Assembly: GCA_002405435.1 (NCBI GenBank)
Contig: DHLU01000092.1
Coordinates: 1 to 6,433, forward strand
Length of the DNA stretch: 6,433 nucleotides
From: Flavobacteriales bacterium UBA4660
GTDB lineage: Bacteria > Bacteroidota > Bacteroidia > Flavobacteriales_D > Sanyastnellaceae
Direction: 5' to 3'
Of this stretch, positions 1 through 6,433 are shown in pieces. The position numbers and the translations under genes were made by a program. Position 1 is the stretch's first letter. Each line of letters begins with the position of its first letter. The notes under the pieces are model-generated. The model was not told the DNA's origin. It searched no databases and saw nothing but the letters and a program-made list of their open reading frames with translations.

Positions 1-1952
1 AAGTATCCTTCAACACCTTTTCTGCGGGCGCTGCGTGGATGGGACTCGAGAAGCTGAACCTCAACGGCGAGCAAAACGATCCTTCCTTGATGCGTTCGAA
101 ATTGTGCTGGGATCTGCTGCGTGCTGCCGGACTCCCCGCCGCCAGAACTGCCTATTGCAGGCTGTATGTGAATGATGAATACAAAGGCCTATACCTCAAT
201 GTCGAACACATTGATGAGACCTTCGTGGAGCGGTATTTTGATGAGCCTGATGCCGATGGCAACCTCTACAAGTGCCTTTATCCGGCGACCCTGCAATACG
301 AGGGGCCTGATGGTGATGACTACAAGACGGAGTTTTTCGGCAGAAGGGTGTACGCACTGAAAACCAACGAATGGGCCGACAACTACAGTGACCTCGCGGC
401 TTTTGTCGATGTGCTCAACAACGAGCCTGACGAAACGTTGCCCTGCGCCCTGAAGGAAGTGTTTCATATCGACCAGTACCTGCGCTTTGCCGCAATGGAA
501 GTCCTTACGGGACACTGGGATGGCTATATTTTCAACAAGAACAATTTTTATCTCTACCACAATACGCGAAGCGGCCAGTTGGAGTTTCTGGCCTATGACA
601 TGGACAATACCCTCGGTGTCGACTGGATGGGAGGCGACTGGACAACACGCGATATCTACAACTATTCTCCGCCGGGCAACGAAAGGCCCCTCTATGAGCG
701 CCTGATGGCCAATGAAACACTCAGGGCAAAGTATTCCGCCGAAATGCAATACCTCATCACCAACGTATTTAATGCCGACATAATCAGCGAGAACTGCACC
801 TACTGGCAATCCCTCATCTCAGAAGCTGCCTACGAAGACGTATACCGGACAATGGACTATGGTTTTACCAACGAGGACTTTGACAACGCGCCCTGGTCGG
901 CGTTTGGCGGACACGTGGAATTTGGCATCGTCGAACATACCGAGGCCCGCGTAGCCGAGGCGCTCGACCAGTTGGAGGCTGCCTCTATACCCCCCGTGGT
1001 GGTGCATTGGGTTGCCGGCGACCACCCTGTCGTTTCGCCTGCTCCGGTTATCGCGCGGGCCAGGATTACAGGAAACGATGCCTCGGCCTGCACGATGTCG
1101 TTTTCAACCGATGAGGTGAACTGGCTTCCTGCCGGGTCAGCCAGTAACGGCGATACGCCATGGGATGATGTTGCCGATGATGTTTATTCGTGGTGGTTTG
1201 ATGTGCCTGCCGCTGCCCAAAAGGTTTATTTCCGCATCCTTTACAATGGAATGCCGGTCAGTTGCTCAGCCAACTGGCTCTGGACTTCGGAGTCAGCCCT
1301 GCCGCTCTGGATTAACGAGACAGCAGCATCCGACCCGATGGTCACGGATGAAACCGGAGAGGCCGAGGACTGGGTCGAACTGCATAGCACTGCTTCAGCG
1401 CCCATAAACCTGACGGGAGAGTTTTTGACCGACGACCTGCGCAATCCCGACAAATTTCCGCTGCCGGCGGAGACGATTAACGCAGGCACCCACAAACTGG
1501 TGTGGTGCGACAATGATCCCGAACAGGCACCCTTGCACGCCACGTTCCGGCTTGGTGGAAACGACTCGCTCGTTTATCTCCTTACCCGCTCGGAAGGAAA
1601 GGAAAGAATCATCGATATGCTTGCGTTTACCAACCTTGGTGGATGGAGTACGGAGCGCGAGCCCGACGGAAGCACATTCATTCAGATGACAAATACGCCG
1701 ACGCCGGGTTCATCCAACTTCGGAGTGCATGTTTACGATGAGGAAACGGAAACGCCGTTTACCGTTTACCCCAATCCTACACGCGCGCAGGTGCGTCTGC
1801 CTGACACAGTATCAACCTACCGGCTCTTTGATGCGCGCGGCAGGTCAATAGCCGTAAGGTCAGAAGGCAAATGGCTTGACCTCAGCCCGCTGGAAGCCGG
1901 CGCCTACCTGCTGGTCACAGAGATTGGATCAGCGTTGATCTTCAGGGAATAA
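1..1952 (+). CDS. CotH kinase family protein with lamin-tail domain and T9SS C-terminal sorting domain (5' partial)
   Basis: This is a secreted, probably surface-attached protein whose main domain resembles the spore-coat kinase CotH. The reading frame is open to the left edge (first full codon at base 3), so the ATG at 39 is internal and the true start and signal peptide lie outside. Counting residues from that ATG, a CotH-like domain spans about 1-310. It has the family's LNLNGEQNDPSLMRSKL block at 6-22, GLYLNVEHID near 50, HWDGY at 159-163 and YDMDNTLG at 186-193. D161 and D187/D189 are the likely catalytic and metal-binding acidic residues, by analogy with the two essential Asp residues of Bacillus CotH. 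A beta-sandwich-like linker (about 320-420) follows, then a lamin-tail-type domain (about 425-555; INE start, ED-WVEL, VWCDND, PTPGSSN end). A T9SS type A sorting domain (about 572-637; VYPNPT, then AGAYLLV) closes the protein. Family membership is secure; kinase activity and substrate are inferred. Confidence 0.9.
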   Translation, partial: VSFNTFSAGAAWMGLEKLNLNGEQNDPSLMRSKLCWDLLRAAGLPAARTAYCRLYVNDEYKGLYLNVEHIDETFVERYFDEPDADGNLYKCLYPATLQYEGPDGDDYKTEFFGRRVYALKTNEWADNYSDLAAFVDVLNNEPDETLPCALKEVFHIDQYLRFAAMEVLTGHWDGYIFNKNNFYLYHNTRSGQLEFLAYDMDNTLGVDWMGGDWTTRDIYNYSPPGNERPLYERLMANETLRAKYSAEMQYLITNVFNADIISENCTYWQSLISEAAYEDVYRTMDYGFTNEDFDNAPWSAFGGHVEFGIVEHTEARVAEALDQLEAASIPPVVVHWVAGDHPVVSPAPVIARARITGNDASACTMSFSTDEVNWLPAGSASNGDTPWDDVADDVYSWWFDVPAAAQKVYFRILYNGMPVSCSANWLWTSESALPLWINETAASDPMVTDETGEAEDWVELHSTASAPINLTGEFLTDDLRNPDKFPLPAETINAGTHKLVWCDNDPEQAPLHATFRLGGNDSLVYLLTRSEGKERIIDMLAFTNLGGWSTEREPDGSTFIQMTNTPTPGSSNFGVHVYDEETETPFTVYPNPTRAQVRLPDTVSTYRLFDARGRSIAVRSEGKWLDLSPLEAGAYLLVTEIGSALIFRE

Positions 1953-1971
1953 TATGGATAATGGTCGGGGC
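1953..1971. other. 19-bp convergent intergenic gap
   Basis: Only 19 bp separate the TAA stop of the CotH-like gene (1950-1952) from the TAA stop of the M1 peptidase gene on the other strand (1972-1974). I see no GC-rich hairpin with a T-tract in either direction. The best local inverted repeat is TTACC/GGTAA (1972-1976 and 1987-1991), which is 5 bp with a 10-nt loop and overlaps the peptidase stop codon. Transcripts therefore probably run into each other's 3' ends, or termination uses a signal not visible here. Confidence 0.6.
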
Positions 1972-4413
1972 TTACCTATCGAGTATGGTAAACTTTCCCG
2001 TAGCAATCGCCGCTCCTGACAGCGCTCTCACCTGCACGAGGTAGTTGCCTGCGGTAAAGTCAGAGACGTCGAGGATTTTCTTACTGCCCGAAGGACTGCT
2101 GCTGCGCACCAGCAATTTGCCGGTGGTGCTGAACACCTCCACCATGACGGTTTCCGAACCGGAATCAGGCCATGTGATGGTAATCTCATCACTGGCCGGA
2201 TTGGGGTAGGTGAGGAGGGTCTCAGCCACATCGCGCTGGGCTCCGGTCCACACTGCCTGGTCGCCATTGGCGAAGGCATACTGACCCTTGCGCAATACGT
2301 CGAGATGGCAATAGCCGGTGCCGTTAAAGAGGTTTCCTGCAGAAAGGGTAAAGTCTGGATATACCTGCCAGGCCTCACCGGCGCTGGGGCGCCACACTAC
2401 CACGGCGTCCGCTTCGCTGCTGCCAAACAAACCGAAGTCGAGGTCCGCTTCATCGGAAGCGTGATAGTTGAGGCGTCCCTGAATATCGTTGTTGTCTGAC
2501 CAGATACCGTCGAGAATCCAGTAATGGCTGTCAGACAGTTCATAAATGCCCGGCCCTGTTTCGGTATTGTCGGGTGCACTCCACACATGCTCGCAGCGAA
2601 AGAGAATAGAGTCGACCACTGCTTCATCGTAGAGTTTAAAGTCGCACCACGGCAGCGTTGGAAGAAGGAAATCGCCTGGACGCAGCACAAATTCATAATC
2701 CATTCTGTTTTGGTTGAGGCGCTGGTAGCGGTTCAGGGTAATGAAGGAAGGCGCTACATCCGTAGTAAGGCTTACCTGGCTGAATTCTCCGGAGGCCGTG
2801 ACCTGAAAATCCTGCGAGGACCAGTCTGCGCCCATTACGGTGAGATCAAGGGGAACGGATTCATGAAATATCGGACAGGCCCGAAGTTTCTGGTGGATAA
2901 AGACCTCTACATTCCACTGGTCTCCCACCGGTGTGGTTTGGAAGGAATCCACAACGAAGGTGGCGAAGCCGGGCGAAAACACCTGGGCATCGAAAAAATC
3001 CTGCAGGTCGTATCCGGTGGCCGCTGTAAGGGCAAGCATAAACTGCTCCGGCGTTACGTCCTCATAGGCATGCGTGAACTGCACAACGCTCATGCCCTGC
3101 CTGAACAATTCATCTCCCAAATAGCCGCGCAGGTTGTGCATCACGGCAGCACCCTTGTAGTACGTGTGGTTGCCATAGATATACGCATCGGGCATAGGCG
3201 ACAGGGGTTGAAACCCGCCATCATCGAGGTGGGCATTTTCAAGCACATACAGGAGGTTATCCTTGAGAACCTTGTCAAACTCCTCTTCGCCGTATAGGGC
3301 CTCTGAGAAAAGGTGAGCACTGTATTCGGCCGGACCTTCCTTCAGCCACATATCATTGTGGACGTGCGGTGTCACAATATCCCCCCACCAGTGGTGGCCC
3401 AGTTCATGCGCATACAGGCCCTCGTTGGCGGTGATATTCTGCCCCATCATAAATTGCGGATAGGCAATATTGGTCGGAATTTCCAGCGCGCCATCGGTGG
3501 TGAGCACATAGCCAACCCGGGAAAAAGGATGCGGACCATACCAGTGTTCGAGTGCATCAATGCACACCCCCAGGTCTTCAAAAAGCAGGGCCATACTGGC
3601 CTGGTCGGCCGGTTTGGAGCGCAGCGAAACCGGCACGGGACCGTAAGCACCGACATGGGTGTAGGCGGTTTCCTGGTAATTGGCTACCGCGATGGCAGAC
3701 AGGTGGGTAGGAATGATGTATGGAAAATCAAAGGTGCGTATGACGGTATCTCCGCCCAGCATCACTTCATCGACGAGCTCGCCCTGGCACCAGGCGCGGT
3801 AGTTGCCGCTGCTCATCACATGGTAGGTATAGGTGGCCCTTTCCACGAAGGAGTCGAAGCACGGGTACCACACCTTACCGAAGTTAGGGGGAATGGTGGA
3901 CAGCCCGATGCCGAGGTTGTAGATGTACTGTGACTCGAAATAAAAGCCGCCCCAGACAGGATCCTGATAGGGACTGCCTTGATAATACACAGTGGTCGAA
4001 TAGGTTTCGCCCACGATGGGAATTTCATCAAGTGCGATGTCGAGGAAAAGGCCGTCGTAGGCATAGGCCAACGTGTTGTTCGCGTTCTTCACGGAGTCTA
4101 CCTGAAGGTCCATCAGGTCGAAACGGATCCCCGTCTGGCCTGCGATTTTCGGAGACCACGTGATGGTGGCGCTGCCCTTGATATAGGCGTCGTTGTAGTC
4201 GGTGACGTCGAGAAAAATGTCGTAATGAAGGATGTCGAACGTGTCGCTGCGTGCAATGCTCTCGTTCATCATGCTCTTCTGCAGTTCGCTCAGCGGAGCA
4301 GGTTTACCCGCGAGGTTGCGGAAGTGGTGACAGTCATACTTATGGGGCTGTGCCAATGAAATAACTGACGGCGACAGCAGCAACAAGGTGAGCAATAGTC
4401 GGCTGAAATGCAT
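1972..4413 (-). CDS. Secreted M1 family metallopeptidase (aminopeptidase) with T9SS C-terminal sorting domain
   Basis: This is a zinc metallopeptidase of the M1 (aminopeptidase N / leukotriene A4 hydrolase) family, 813 residues, exported and probably delivered to the cell surface or medium by T9SS to trim peptides. Residues 1-21 form a signal peptide with a long Leu-rich core and likely cleavage at LA|Q (21/22). An N-terminal beta domain (about 55-250) precedes the catalytic domain. HELGH at 336-340 and E359, exactly 18 residues later inside WLKEGPAEY, form the HExxH-x18-E zinc site. Y418 in YYKGA matches the family's catalytic tyrosine. The exopeptidase motif is GALEI (308-312) rather than GAMEN, but keeps its key Glu (E311). 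A beta-rich region (about 480-725) follows, then a T9SS sorting domain (about 733-813; TYPNPA, AGNYLVQV). The ATG at 4413 is chosen because the signal peptide follows directly; there is no clear Shine-Dalgarno site, as is usual in the phylum. Substrate specificity cannot be read from sequence. Confidence 0.95.
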   Translation of the reverse strand: MHFSRLLLTLLLLSPSVISLAQPHKYDCHHFRNLAGKPAPLSELQKSMMNESIARSDTFDILHYDIFLDVTDYNDAYIKGSATITWSPKIAGQTGIRFDLMDLQVDSVKNANNTLAYAYDGLFLDIALDEIPIVGETYSTTVYYQGSPYQDPVWGGFYFESQYIYNLGIGLSTIPPNFGKVWYPCFDSFVERATYTYHVMSSGNYRAWCQGELVDEVMLGGDTVIRTFDFPYIIPTHLSAIAVANYQETAYTHVGAYGPVPVSLRSKPADQASMALLFEDLGVCIDALEHWYGPHPFSRVGYVLTTDGALEIPTNIAYPQFMMGQNITANEGLYAHELGHHWWGDIVTPHVHNDMWLKEGPAEYSAHLFSEALYGEEEFDKVLKDNLLYVLENAHLDDGGFQPLSPMPDAYIYGNHTYYKGAAVMHNLRGYLGDELFRQGMSVVQFTHAYEDVTPEQFMLALTAATGYDLQDFFDAQVFSPGFATFVVDSFQTTPVGDQWNVEVFIHQKLRACPIFHESVPLDLTVMGADWSSQDFQVTASGEFSQVSLTTDVAPSFITLNRYQRLNQNRMDYEFVLRPGDFLLPTLPWCDFKLYDEAVVDSILFRCEHVWSAPDNTETGPGIYELSDSHYWILDGIWSDNNDIQGRLNYHASDEADLDFGLFGSSEADAVVVWRPSAGEAWQVYPDFTLSAGNLFNGTGYCHLDVLRKGQYAFANGDQAVWTGAQRDVAETLLTYPNPASDEITITWPDSGSETVMVEVFSTTGKLLVRSSSPSGSKKILDVSDFTAGNYLVQVRALSGAAIATGKFTILDR

Positions 4414-4451
4414 AGGGATTCTCTTGTTTTTGATGCGAAAATGGGTGCATC

Positions 4452-4459
4452 CAAAAATA
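4452..4459 (-). promoter_or_regulatory. Probable -7 promoter element for the M1 peptidase gene
   Basis: Read on the minus strand, the 104-bp gap before the peptidase contains TATTTTTG, a full match to the Bacteroidota housekeeping -7 consensus TAnnTTTG. It lies 38 bp upstream of the ATG at 4413, which would give a leader of roughly 30 nt that is A/T-rich just before the start. I do not see a matching TTG-type -33 element at the expected distance, so the call rests on the -7 box and its position. T-rich runs can match by chance. Confidence 0.45.
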
Positions 4460-4517
4460 CAAAAACGCCGCCTGGATTGTCCGGTTGTCAGCGGTTGACC
4501 CGGCTGCGGGCGCGAGG

Positions 4518-4901
4518 CTATTCTTCAGCATCCAACTCCTGAAACAGAAAGTCATCAAGCTCACGACGTTCCCGTTTGGTGGGCCTTCCCAGGCCTGAAG
4601 GCCGCGCGGCAGCACGCTGAAGCCTGAGCATTTCGAGTTTTTCTATTTCTTCCGGTGCGGTGATATCCTGCACATAGCGTCCCACATCACGGGCACCGAC
4701 CCGGCTCACGGGAAATGCGGTTACGCGCAGGGTGAAACCCACGGGTCGCTTGCGCACACTGATCCCATCACCGGTCTTGACTTCACGACTGGCCTTGGTG
4801 CTCTCGCGGTTGATCCACACCCTTCCGTTTTTGCAGTACTCGGCTGCGGCCGACCGGGTTTTGCAGGCCCGCACACACCACAGGTATTTGTCGATACGCA
4901 T
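4518..4901 (-). CDS. hslR: S4 domain RNA-binding protein, Hsp15 (HslR/RqcP) family
   Basis: This is a 127-residue basic cytoplasmic protein of the Hsp15 family, close to the 133 residues of E. coli HslR. Residues 1-55 form the S4 RNA-binding fold: the opening MRIDKYLWCVRACKTRS matches the MRLDKWLWaaRfyKTR start of Hsp15, followed by a GRVWINRESTKAS strand-turn and a VKTGDGISVR strand. The C-terminal part has a charged helix (EEIEKLEMLRLQRAA, 84-98) and the GRPTKRERREL block (105-115), which corresponds to the RPdKKERRdL tail of Hsp15. Known members bind free 50S subunits that carry a stalled peptidyl-tRNA, and the Firmicutes relative RqcP works in ribosome-associated quality control; a similar role here is inferred. 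The start codon lies 21 bp after the receptor gene's stop on the same strand, so the two may be co-transcribed. No Shine-Dalgarno sequence is visible in that gap. The symbol denotes the family; orthology to E. coli hslR is not proven. Confidence 0.88.
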   Translation of the reverse strand: MRIDKYLWCVRACKTRSAAAEYCKNGRVWINRESTKASREVKTGDGISVRKRPVGFTLRVTAFPVSRVGARDVGRYVQDITAPEEIEKLEMLRLQRAAARPSGLGRPTKRERRELDDFLFQELDAEE

Positions 4902-4922
4902 CGTCGGTAAAGAACGTAAATA

Positions 4923-6433
4923 TCAGAGTTCTACAATGATACCGATAGACGGCAGCAGGTTGCCGTTGGAATTGTCGAGGTAATTGGGCAGGTAGCGTGC
5001 CGGATCTGTCGGGTTAACGATAGGCATGCCGGCGCTGTCGCGCAGTACGTCGAGGGTGGGTTTGAGCGGTGTAACCGAGTTGTACACGTTCTGGATATCC
5101 AGGAAAAGATCAAGTGACCAGCGCGTGAAAAACCATTTTTTGTCCAGCCGCACATCCAGCTGATGAAAGGCCGGAATGCGGCCTGCATTGAGCAGTTGCC
5201 AGTCAGGGAGTGCCATCCTCAGCGCATCCCAGTTGCTGATCAGCATGCTCTGCGCTTCGTCGTCGGGTGTAAAGGGAAGCCCGCCGGAATACTGGAACCG
5301 GAAACCAACTTCCCAATTCTTTGAAAATTTTTTGCCGCCTGTCCAGCTGATGAGGTGACGGCTGTCCCAACTCGAGGGGCGAAGCACACCGTCAGCACCC
5401 GAAAATTCGCTGCGCACAAAGGTGTACGCCATGATTCCATAAAAACCCTTGAAGAGCTTCTGCTGGTAGAGCAGTTCAAGTCCGTAGGCCCGGCCTCCCC
5501 CCGTAGACAAAAGATCCTCGTTGCCCACCGTGCCAAAATCCGCGCCCAGGTTGGCAATGGAAATTCCCCGGTCAACACTGACGGGATAACGGTCGTAGTT
5601 CTTGTAGAAATACTCGGCGCTGATCACGCTGTTTCGCTCGTCAAAGTCGTATTCAAATCCTGCCCCTAACTGCCTGCTGCGGATGTAGCGGAGGTCGTTA
5701 TTGACAAAGCCATCCTGACCGGCTACCCCGAGTGCGAGATAACCCGGGCGCTGGAAGTACACACCCGAACTGGCATTAAATGACCAGCCTGGGGCAAAAC
5801 GATAGCGCATGCTGAGCCGGGGTGATACCTGTTCAGACAGGTCGTTCATAGCCGCGCTGAAATTGGCTGCGTCTGCGCGAACGCCGCCTGACAAGACCAG
5901 GGCTTCATTGAAAAAACTCTTGCTTGACTGCACAAATAGGCCCCACGAGAGCATGTCGTAAGCGGAGAAGTAATTGAGTCCCGTCAGGGTATCGCTGGTG
6001 AAGTTGTACTCACGGAATGAAGAGCGGTTAGCATATTCGGCTGCATCAAGGCTGGCGCCGGTGATCCATTTCCACCCGTTGTCTGTACCGTATTTCCATT
6101 CCGCCCGCAATTTGTTTTCGGTTTCTCTCGAGGAATAATCGAATTCACGCGGCAGCATTTCGTTGTTGTCTTTATACCGGAACGCGTCGTTCTGCAGGGC
6201 GTTGCGGCTCGCCACCAGTGTGAGTCTGCCCCGCTCGAGAAAATGGTCATACCGCAGCCCCCCCGCATAACTCCATTGCTCATTGGTGAGGAGATTACCC
6301 AGCAGGTATTTGTTGCGGGCTGCATTTTCATCGGTTAGGGAAGTGTCGAGGTCAACGTTGATGTCGAAGGTGTCAAACGAACCGATGGCAACGAAGGTCA
6401 GCCGGTCTTTTTCGCTCAGGCGCCAGGTGAATT
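4923..6433 (-). CDS. TonB-dependent outer-membrane receptor, C-terminal beta-barrel part (5' partial)
   Basis: About 503 codons of the C-terminal barrel of a TonB-dependent receptor are present; the frame stays open to the right edge, so the signal peptide, any carboxypeptidase-like N-terminal domain, the TonB box and the plug lie outside. The GTG at 6215 is internal, because the same frame reads on upstream (for example NKYLLGNLLTNEQWSYAGGLRYDHF) as more barrel. Alternating aromatic/polar strands run throughout. Typical Bacteroidota receptor blocks are seen: FQRPGYLALGV, FYKNYDRYPVS, GRAYGLELLYQQKLFKGFYG, AYTFVRSEFSG, SSWDSRHLISWTGGKKFSKN, YSGGLPFTP, and IPAFHQLDVRLDKKWFF followed by LDIQNVYNS. 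The protein ends GNLLPSIGIIVEL, the usual closing strand, though the last residue is Leu where Phe is commonest. Such receptors import or bind ligands using TonB-ExbBD energy; the ligand is unknown, and no SusD-like partner is visible on the side that can be seen. Confidence 0.92.
   Translation of the reverse strand, partial: FTWRLSEKDRLTFVAIGSFDTFDINVDLDTSLTDENAARNKYLLGNLLTNEQWSYAGGLRYDHFLERGRLTLVASRNALQNDAFRYKDNNEMLPREFDYSSRETENKLRAEWKYGTDNGWKWITGASLDAAEYANRSSFREYNFTSDTLTGLNYFSAYDMLSWGLFVQSSKSFFNEALVLSGGVRADAANFSAAMNDLSEQVSPRLSMRYRFAPGWSFNASSGVYFQRPGYLALGVAGQDGFVNNDLRYIRSRQLGAGFEYDFDERNSVISAEYFYKNYDRYPVSVDRGISIANLGADFGTVGNEDLLSTGGGRAYGLELLYQQKLFKGFYGIMAYTFVRSEFSGADGVLRPSSWDSRHLISWTGGKKFSKNWEVGFRFQYSGGLPFTPDDEAQSMLISNWDALRMALPDWQLLNAGRIPAFHQLDVRLDKKWFFTRWSLDLFLDIQNVYNSVTPLKPTLDVLRDSAGMPIVNPTDPARYLPNYLDNSNGNLLPSIGIIVEL

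Noticed and set aside
39..41. ATG as the true start of the CotH-like gene
   Set aside because: The frame is open to the left edge (VSFNTFSAGAAW precedes it), there is no signal peptide after it although the protein has a T9SS sorting domain, and the family's N-terminal part is missing.
189..809. 206-codon open frame on the minus strand inside the CotH-like gene
   Set aside because: It lies fully antisense to a strongly conserved domain, and its translation has no recognisable family or coherent secondary-structure pattern. It is a codon-phase shadow.
2524..3933. Two long plus-strand open frames (257 and 206 codons) opposite the M1 peptidase
   Set aside because: Both are antisense to the catalytic and N-terminal domains of a clear M1 peptidase. 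They share one phase relative to it, and their His/Val/Gly/Arg-rich translations look like antisense shadows, not proteins.
4481..4503. Imperfect inverted repeat as an intrinsic terminator for the Hsp15-like gene
   Set aside because: The stem is only 4+4 bp with a bulge, and the nearest T-run on the minus strand is about 16 nt further on and overlaps the promoter-like region, so it does not fit an intrinsic terminator.
4340..4615. 91-codon minus-strand open frame bridging the Hsp15-like gene and the M1 gene
   Set aside because: It overlaps the ends of both real genes in another frame and covers the probable promoter. The translation shows no domain, and no start signal supports it.
6213..6215. 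GTG as the start codon of the TonB-dependent receptor
   Set aside because: The same frame continues open to the window edge and encodes further barrel-like strands, and the plug domain is missing, so this codon is internal.
1..6433. A novel defence, mobile or CRISPR-like system
   Set aside because: All four genes belong to recognisable families with ordinary spacing. I found no direct-repeat arrays, transposase, integrase, attachment-site repeats or abrupt composition change.

Overview
The window looks like chromosomal DNA from a member of the Bacteroidota with a type IX secretion system (T9SS). Two of the four genes end in the T9SS type A sorting domain (a 'YPNP' strand followed by an 'AGxYL' strand). 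One gene encodes a beta-barrel receptor of the Bacteroidota TonB-dependent type. No start codon has a convincing Shine-Dalgarno sequence, and the one clear promoter-like element matches the Bacteroidota -7 consensus TAnnTTTG. The base composition is moderately GC-rich and looks uniform by eye. A marine or environmental flavobacterial or related lineage is plausible, but the sequence cannot settle the genus.

Layout: (1) 1-1952, plus strand: the 3' part of a large secreted CotH-kinase-like protein with a lamin-tail-type domain and a T9SS sorting domain; its start lies left of the window. (2) 1972-4413, minus strand: a complete secreted M1-family (gluzincin) metallopeptidase with signal peptide and T9SS sorting domain, converging on gene 1 with only 19 bp between the stop codons. 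(3) 4414-4517: a 104-bp intergenic gap holding a probable promoter for the M1 gene. (4) 4518-4901, minus strand: a small cytoplasmic S4-domain RNA-binding protein of the Hsp15 family. (5) 4923-6433, minus strand: the C-terminal part of a TonB-dependent outer-membrane receptor, with its 5' end right of the window.

The receptor and the Hsp15-like gene are only 21 bp apart on one strand and may share a transcript. The M1 gene lies downstream on the same strand but appears to have its own promoter. The CotH-like protein, the M1 peptidase and the receptor all act at the cell surface or outside the cell; the Hsp15-like protein is a ribosome-associated housekeeping factor. I saw no tRNA or rRNA genes, mobile elements, CRISPR arrays, tandem repeats, broken genes or sign of a novel defence or mobile system. 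The window reads as ordinary Bacteroidota chromosome; the CotH-kinase-like surface protein is its most interesting gene.
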